This document shows, piece by piece, positions 59,646-64,000 of a stretch of DNA of 64,000 nt (positions are counted from its first letter, which is position 1; each line of letters opens with the position of its first letter). This DNA is from Acheta domesticus (taxonomy: Eukaryota > Arthropoda > Insecta > Orthoptera > Gryllidae): the NCBI GenBank assembly GCA_031308135.1, contig JAHLJT010009436.1:155952750-156016749 (forward strand), written 5' to 3'. The notes under the pieces are model-generated. The model was not told where the DNA came from. It did no database searches and saw nothing but the letters and a program-made list of their open reading frames with translations. The position numbers were made by a program, and so were the translations under genes.

Positions 59646-59854
59646 GGCGCGGGGCTGACGAGCTCGCAGTCGCAGCCGCTGTACGTGCCGGGCAAGTACT
59701 CGCCCAGCAGCTGCCTCAGCGACAAGGAGGAGGACGAGATCTACGGCTTCGGCTACGGCGTCTTCGGCCGGCACATCGCGCAGGCGCAGCGCCGCGCGCA
59801 GCAGGCGCAGCTGCTGCAGCAGGCGCAGACGGCCAGCGCGGCCGGAGGCGGCAG
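59646..59854 (+). CDS. Internal coding exon B of the same unrecognised gene (69 codons + 2 nt)
   Basis: The acceptor is tgcgcag at 59639-59645 and the donor is GCAG|gtgagc at 59854/59855. Reading continues from exon A in phase 0 and leaves in phase 2, since the last complete codon is followed by AG. All codons but one end in G or C. The peptide contains SSQSQPLYVPGKYSP, then an acidic-aromatic stretch (CLSDKEEDEIYGFGYGVF, about residues 23-40 of the exon). A long Ala/Gln-rich segment follows (AQAQRRAQQAQLLQQAQ), probably helical or coiled coil, and then a Gly-rich end. The DKEEDEIYGFGYGVF block has the look of a conserved linear motif, but I cannot name its family. A pogo-type miniature transposon ends 97 bp upstream. 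Extending the frame past the donor reaches a stop at once (AGG TGA), which supports the splice. Confidence 0.85.
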
Positions 59855-60960
59855 GTGAGCGCGCTGCGCCAGCACTTCTGGCGGTTACGGGGCGGATTTT
59901 GACGGCCTAAAACATCGCCCAAAATGATCAATAAAATGCTCTTAAAACGCTGTTTCCATTCCCATTGTATAATTCCGTCATTTGATGGCTGCAACCCGTT
60001 GCATAGTGATAATCATTACGATACAGATATAGTTATGATACAGGTTCTTTATCAGTTACAGAGAAAATTACAAATCAAATATTGGCAATTATTCATTGAG
60101 AATCGTTCTAGTAAATGATTCGTTCGATTGCGTACATTAAAATTGCATTTAATATTATATGATGATTTAATATTGTATGATTTCTTTTATTATATGTAAT
60201 TTTTACGTGGAATGCTATTTAAAATAATTTGGATTGTAATTTCACTTTGATCTTATTTGATTAGCGCAGATGTAGTTTTTGGAGAGAGCATTTGGAAGGA
60301 AGTTCACGGTACTCACTCGTTCATCGTTCATATCCTAAATTCACACTCGTGTATTAATACCATCATTACATCATCGTTTTATAATTTTCTATTTTAAAAT
60401 GTCATAGAAAGCAATGAAAAATGACGAAAAATTTTTGATGGAGACCATTTCAGATAAACTACTCAAGTTGTTGGATACGTTACTAATGTAATCGATGTTT
60501 CTTCCTTCCTTTCGTTCAGGTGAACTCAGCTTGCAAATTTTTGGTTTGGCCTGTTCTTTATCAGGACCTTTCTGTCTTTCGTTATCCCAAAATCGGCTCA
60601 ACTCTCAATGGCTCTGGTAGTTGTCAGAGGAACCTTAGATTACATACAACAGCTGATATTACAATTTCTGAGTGAAGAAATCGAATAGGTACTCGGGAAT
60701 TCTATGGAGAACATTTGTTGCACCTCGTAAATATTATTTGAAGCAAGTACCATTTTATTATATTAAAATTGATTAAATCAGCGAAAATACTTTAAGAATG
60801 ATGGGAAAAGGCAAAACATGACCTATTAGGCGAAATCGAAGAAAATTGCAAAAATACGTCTTATAAAACTGGGTTATTTCCTTTTGTCATTACATAAAAT
60901 TAATATTTGTACTAAAAAGCATTGTTTTAAAGTGTAAAGGAAAAATGACATTTAATTAAA
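59855..60960. other. Intron start and AT-rich sequence
   Basis: Downstream of the exon B donor. Nothing recognised. Confidence 0.45.
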
Positions 60961-60964
60961 ATCC

Positions 60965-61145
60965 ACCCCCTAATAATAGTAGTATTGAGTAGTGGGACTA
61001 TATGGCTGGAGGGCATTCCCGCTTTTTCTCTAGGCCTGAAGAAGGCTACTTCATAATGGTCGAAATGTCCGTAACTCAGCCTTCGACACGGTATCCACTG
61101 ATTGCCGAGAGCCACGACTGGTCGTGGAAGTCGTCAACATCATTT
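60965..61145 (+). mobile_element. Possible retroelement 3'-end fragment
   Basis: CCTGAAGAAGGCTACTTC, then GGTCGAAATGTCCG, is a layout seen at the 3' ends of several arthropod retroelements (CTGAAGAAGG...GTCGAAA). A perfect 7-bp-arm hairpin CCACGACTGGTCGTGG lies at 61112-61127. The 13.4 kb fold-back contains the similar CCTGAGGAAGG...GGCCGAAAC. The family is not assigned. Confidence 0.35.
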
Positions 61146-61730
61146 TAATATTCTCTGTTTTACTCATGAAAATACTCGTAAAATAAAGAATTAGATTAAT
61201 GAAAAAATTTCGGAGAAAACTGAAGTGATAGTCCATTTTCGCAATTTAAATTTTTAACAAATAATAAATTGTTTGCGTTAAATTTAAACTTTCGTTATAC
61301 TTACGATTCAAAAGTAAGAAGTAAAAGCATATGACAAAAATAAAGAACAAAGGCGCAACGGTATATTTTTCTCTTCCATCCGTGTGTTAAGAACTAAATT
61401 TCATTCATATCCCGTCGAAACATTTTCTCCTAATCTTAAAAAATCAACTTTATCCTAAAGATAATTGTTTCAGTGTATTACACTTGCTTCGATATTTTCG
61501 CTGTTAGCGTATCCGAGGATGAATTTGTTGGTGAAATCGAAAAATCTGTTGTGTGCCCCGTGGCGTGACGTCAATCCGGTGCCTCGTTGCACACACATGT
61601 ACTGCGGGTTGCATTCACTCGTCTCGCCTCTAACATTATTCAAACTGAAAACTGAGTTCCTTTCACTTCTGCGAATTCAATGCCGAATGACCAACGTAGA
61701 AAAATGCATACTACGAAGGGAAGAAATGTG

Positions 61731-61735
<5 letters not shown>

Positions 61736-61774
<39 letters not shown>
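61736..61774. repeat. (AT)n microsatellite
   Basis: About 19 AT dinucleotides. Confidence 0.95.
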
Positions 61775-61777
<3 letters not shown>

Positions 61778-64000
61778 AAAAATTCAAACGTAATGCATAT
61801 CATTAAACCTAATAAAGTGATGGTATATCTTAATTTTAATACAAAAATATCTTTTGAATATTAAAAACTACTAACTTTATCGACATTTTGCCACAGGCTG
61901 CAATTTATCATTTCTGTGTTAACTGATATTTCCATGTTTTTTTTTTAACTTCCCGTCTTATTTTACTCTGAAAATAATATATAAACATTGTTATAATCTT
62001 CATTATTCTTTTCTTCCTTCCTTCCTTTCTTCATTCATTCATTCATTTCATTTTCACTTACTCATTCTATCATTTTTTTGAAAATCTGATTACTTGCAAA
62101 GTAGTAGTGCTATTCATCAGCCTTTTCAATGCTGCGCAACTGTTTAGCGCACGCTCATCAGTTGCTACTTACTTTTTCCGGAACGGGCTTCTAGCACCTG
62201 AAAATGTAGAAAAAGTGAAATGGCGCCTTTTAAGAAACGAATAATAAAGACCTTACTTTATTTTTATCAGCTTGGACCGGGTGGTAACAAAGAAAAACGG
62301 ACATTGCAACGAAACTCAAATTCTGTCGGCTATTACTGGTAGCATAGACCATTAGCAGCAGAAGGGGATTTTTTTTTTCATTTACTTGATACAAAACACA
62401 AGCTGACTTTGGTGTTCAATTAATTTCCTTCCTTATTTTACCTGACTTTTTTGTCACTGTGAAAATCAAAATAGTGGCTGGCTTGATTTCCAAAACCCTA
62501 AAATTGGCTGTGAATTTTATATTTTAAATATGCTGTATATATTGAAAATTTCATATAGAGATTGAAATATGTTATAGTTTCAAAACAAGAATCGTTTATT
62601 GAGAAAACTTACATTTTTAGCAGGTCATTTTACGTATGATGACTGTTCAACCACCCAGCCAAAAACACTTGCATTGAATTTGGCTGCAATGTGGCTAAAA
62701 TCTTTTTATAGCAAACGACTCCTATGATGACAGTGTTTGGTATTTCTATATTTTCGAAAACATTAATACCACACCACTTCCAAAATTATACAGTATTTTC
62801 GTATATTCTAAAATCTGTTTGGCAGAAATGAAGCATTTCATGCAAAATTAGGCGTGTGCGTATTTATGGCTGTTTTACGATAATCCAAAAATTTACTTTG
62901 ACTAACTCGTTTCTGTTTATTGGCGTCCACTGGACACGTAGAGTAGGAAGAAATTAGAGTTATACGAGTGCGAACGCGTTAAATGGGCGAAGCTAACGCA
63001 GTGGGTAGCTTTCCGGCCCATAAAGGGCGGCCCGCCGCTTCCGCTTAGGTATTTAAATGTTCTGTTTGATGGAAGCGCGCGCCGCGGACGCGCGTGGGAA
63101 GTGCGGCCGGAAGTTACTGTTTTGTGTGCTGTTGAGTGCAACGCGCAAACGTGTGTGTGTGTGTGTGCAGCGAGCACTCTCGTTTGGCGTGGCTTTGGCC
63201 GGCACGGCTCTCCCCTGCGGATGCCTCCTTTAGATTTTACTGTTTGCTTGTGGCAGCAGCAAAACGTTTCCTTCTTTCTCGCTTCCTCTCCAAACCAGCG
63301 GCAGAATCATAATTCGCCAGTTGCGTGGTCGGGGTATAATGCACGATTACTAAGTAAAGTTTCATGTTCAATGGGTACTCTTTCCCCCAGCTTCAAATAA
63401 GGAGAGTTTTTCTTTCTTCTTTTGAATATGTCATCTTAACTAATTCTATATTACCAAGGTTTCTAGAGTGAACATGCAAAAAATTAAGAGCAAGGCTTAT
63501 CTAAAAACAGAACGTATATTATTCTGTCTTTAAAATGATTTATGTTTATAAGAAGTGAATATGCGATTTTATAAATGTCTCAGGCAAATGGTCAAAGAAT
63601 TATCATAAAAATGACTACGTCTGTGCAGACTAAATGTCCCTTAAAACAATCTCATTTATTATAATTTAATTACACTTATAAATAGTTGCGCATAATACCT
63701 AAAATGTAGAAGGAAATTCAGCAAAACAAAAACACTTACCGGAACTCCTAGAACTGAAAACACGAACCGAAATGTATTTGAGTATTTAGTTATTTTAAAG
63801 ACTATTTCAGAATTATTTCCAATAGTATCGCTAAGCATTTTGTTAAATTCTTTTACTTTCTCTTGTGTGTTAATTTGCTTGTTAACGATTTTGTTTGGAG
63901 AGGAAAGACGCAGGCGTATGCGGTATTTGCGTCAATTACCATGAATGATGAAATTAACCGCCGACACCTCATTACTCTCCTGAATATTGCGGGTCAGTCT
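61775..64000. other. AT-rich sequence, likely intronic
   Basis: Short (CTTC)n/(ATTC)n runs occur at about 62013-62047, and a modest GC patch with a (GT)n run at 62990-63240. No convincing next exon of the gene was found, so the intron after exon B probably extends past the window. Confidence 0.5.

Noticed and set aside
63172..63320. Possible third exon after a (GT)n-CAG acceptor
   Set aside because: The phase-compatible frame runs about 46 codons to a stop but lacks the GC3 bias of exons A and B and has no clear donor or similarity.

Overview
This looks like eukaryotic, probably insect, genomic DNA. It is AT-rich sequence broken every 1-4 kb by short, very GC- and CpG-rich islands. It carries tRNA-derived SINE pieces with (AAT)n tails, non-autonomous DNA transposons with hAT-type and pogo/Tigger-type ends, and two small exons separated by a 2.8 kb intron. 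The exons have almost exclusively G or C at third codon positions. A large-genome insect, possibly polyneopteran, is a reasonable guess; the sequence does not settle it.

Only one gene is supported. It lies on the + strand near the right end: exon A (56692-56883, 64 codons, phase 0 to 0) and exon B (59646-59854, 69 codons plus 2 nt). Both have good splice sites, stay in frame across the junction, and share the same GC3 bias. I do not recognise the protein. The gene must continue beyond 64000, since exon B ends in a donor with no convincing exon after it, and must start upstream, since exon A begins at an acceptor. The first 56 kb is therefore either a very long 5' intron or intergenic regulatory DNA.

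The rest is non-coding as far as I can see. Long open frames of 150-390 codons sit only in GC islands and low-complexity tracts, are open in several frames on both strands, and are compositional artefacts. GC islands lie near 2.1-2.5, 4.55-4.7, 5.5-5.9, 7.6, 9.4, 10.6-11.7, 12.8-13.1, 13.9-14.7, 17.6-18.1, 18.5-18.9, 20.4-20.6, 22.5-23.3, 25.85-26.3, 30.6-31.4, 32.6-33.9, 37.0-38.1, 39.4-39.8, 40.8-41.2, 41.9-42.7, 43.6-43.9, 44.6-45.3, 46.8-47.0, 47.9-48.2, 49.55-49.7, 50.4-50.95, 51.5-52.6 and 55.0-55.3 kb. Most have one flank with strong strand asymmetry (C/T-rich or G/A-rich) and triplet-like cryptic repeats. Several contain short AT-rich cores with homeodomain-like TAAT/ATTA words.

Recognisable mobile DNA is sparse: two hAT-type miniature elements with 8-bp target duplications (about 1.8 and 11.8 kb), a pogo/Tigger-type miniature element just upstream of exon B, fold-back elements at 13.4 and 56.5 kb (the latter ends 73 bp before exon A), and a cluster of SINE fragments and (AAT)n arrays at 57.0-57.8 kb with a related copy at 22.3 kb. 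Minisatellites (10-bp at 5.6 kb, 17-bp at 52 kb, about 64-bp at 4.3 kb) and a perfect (GGC)33 array at 50.6 kb complete the repeats. No tRNA or rRNA gene, CRISPR array or prokaryotic feature was seen.
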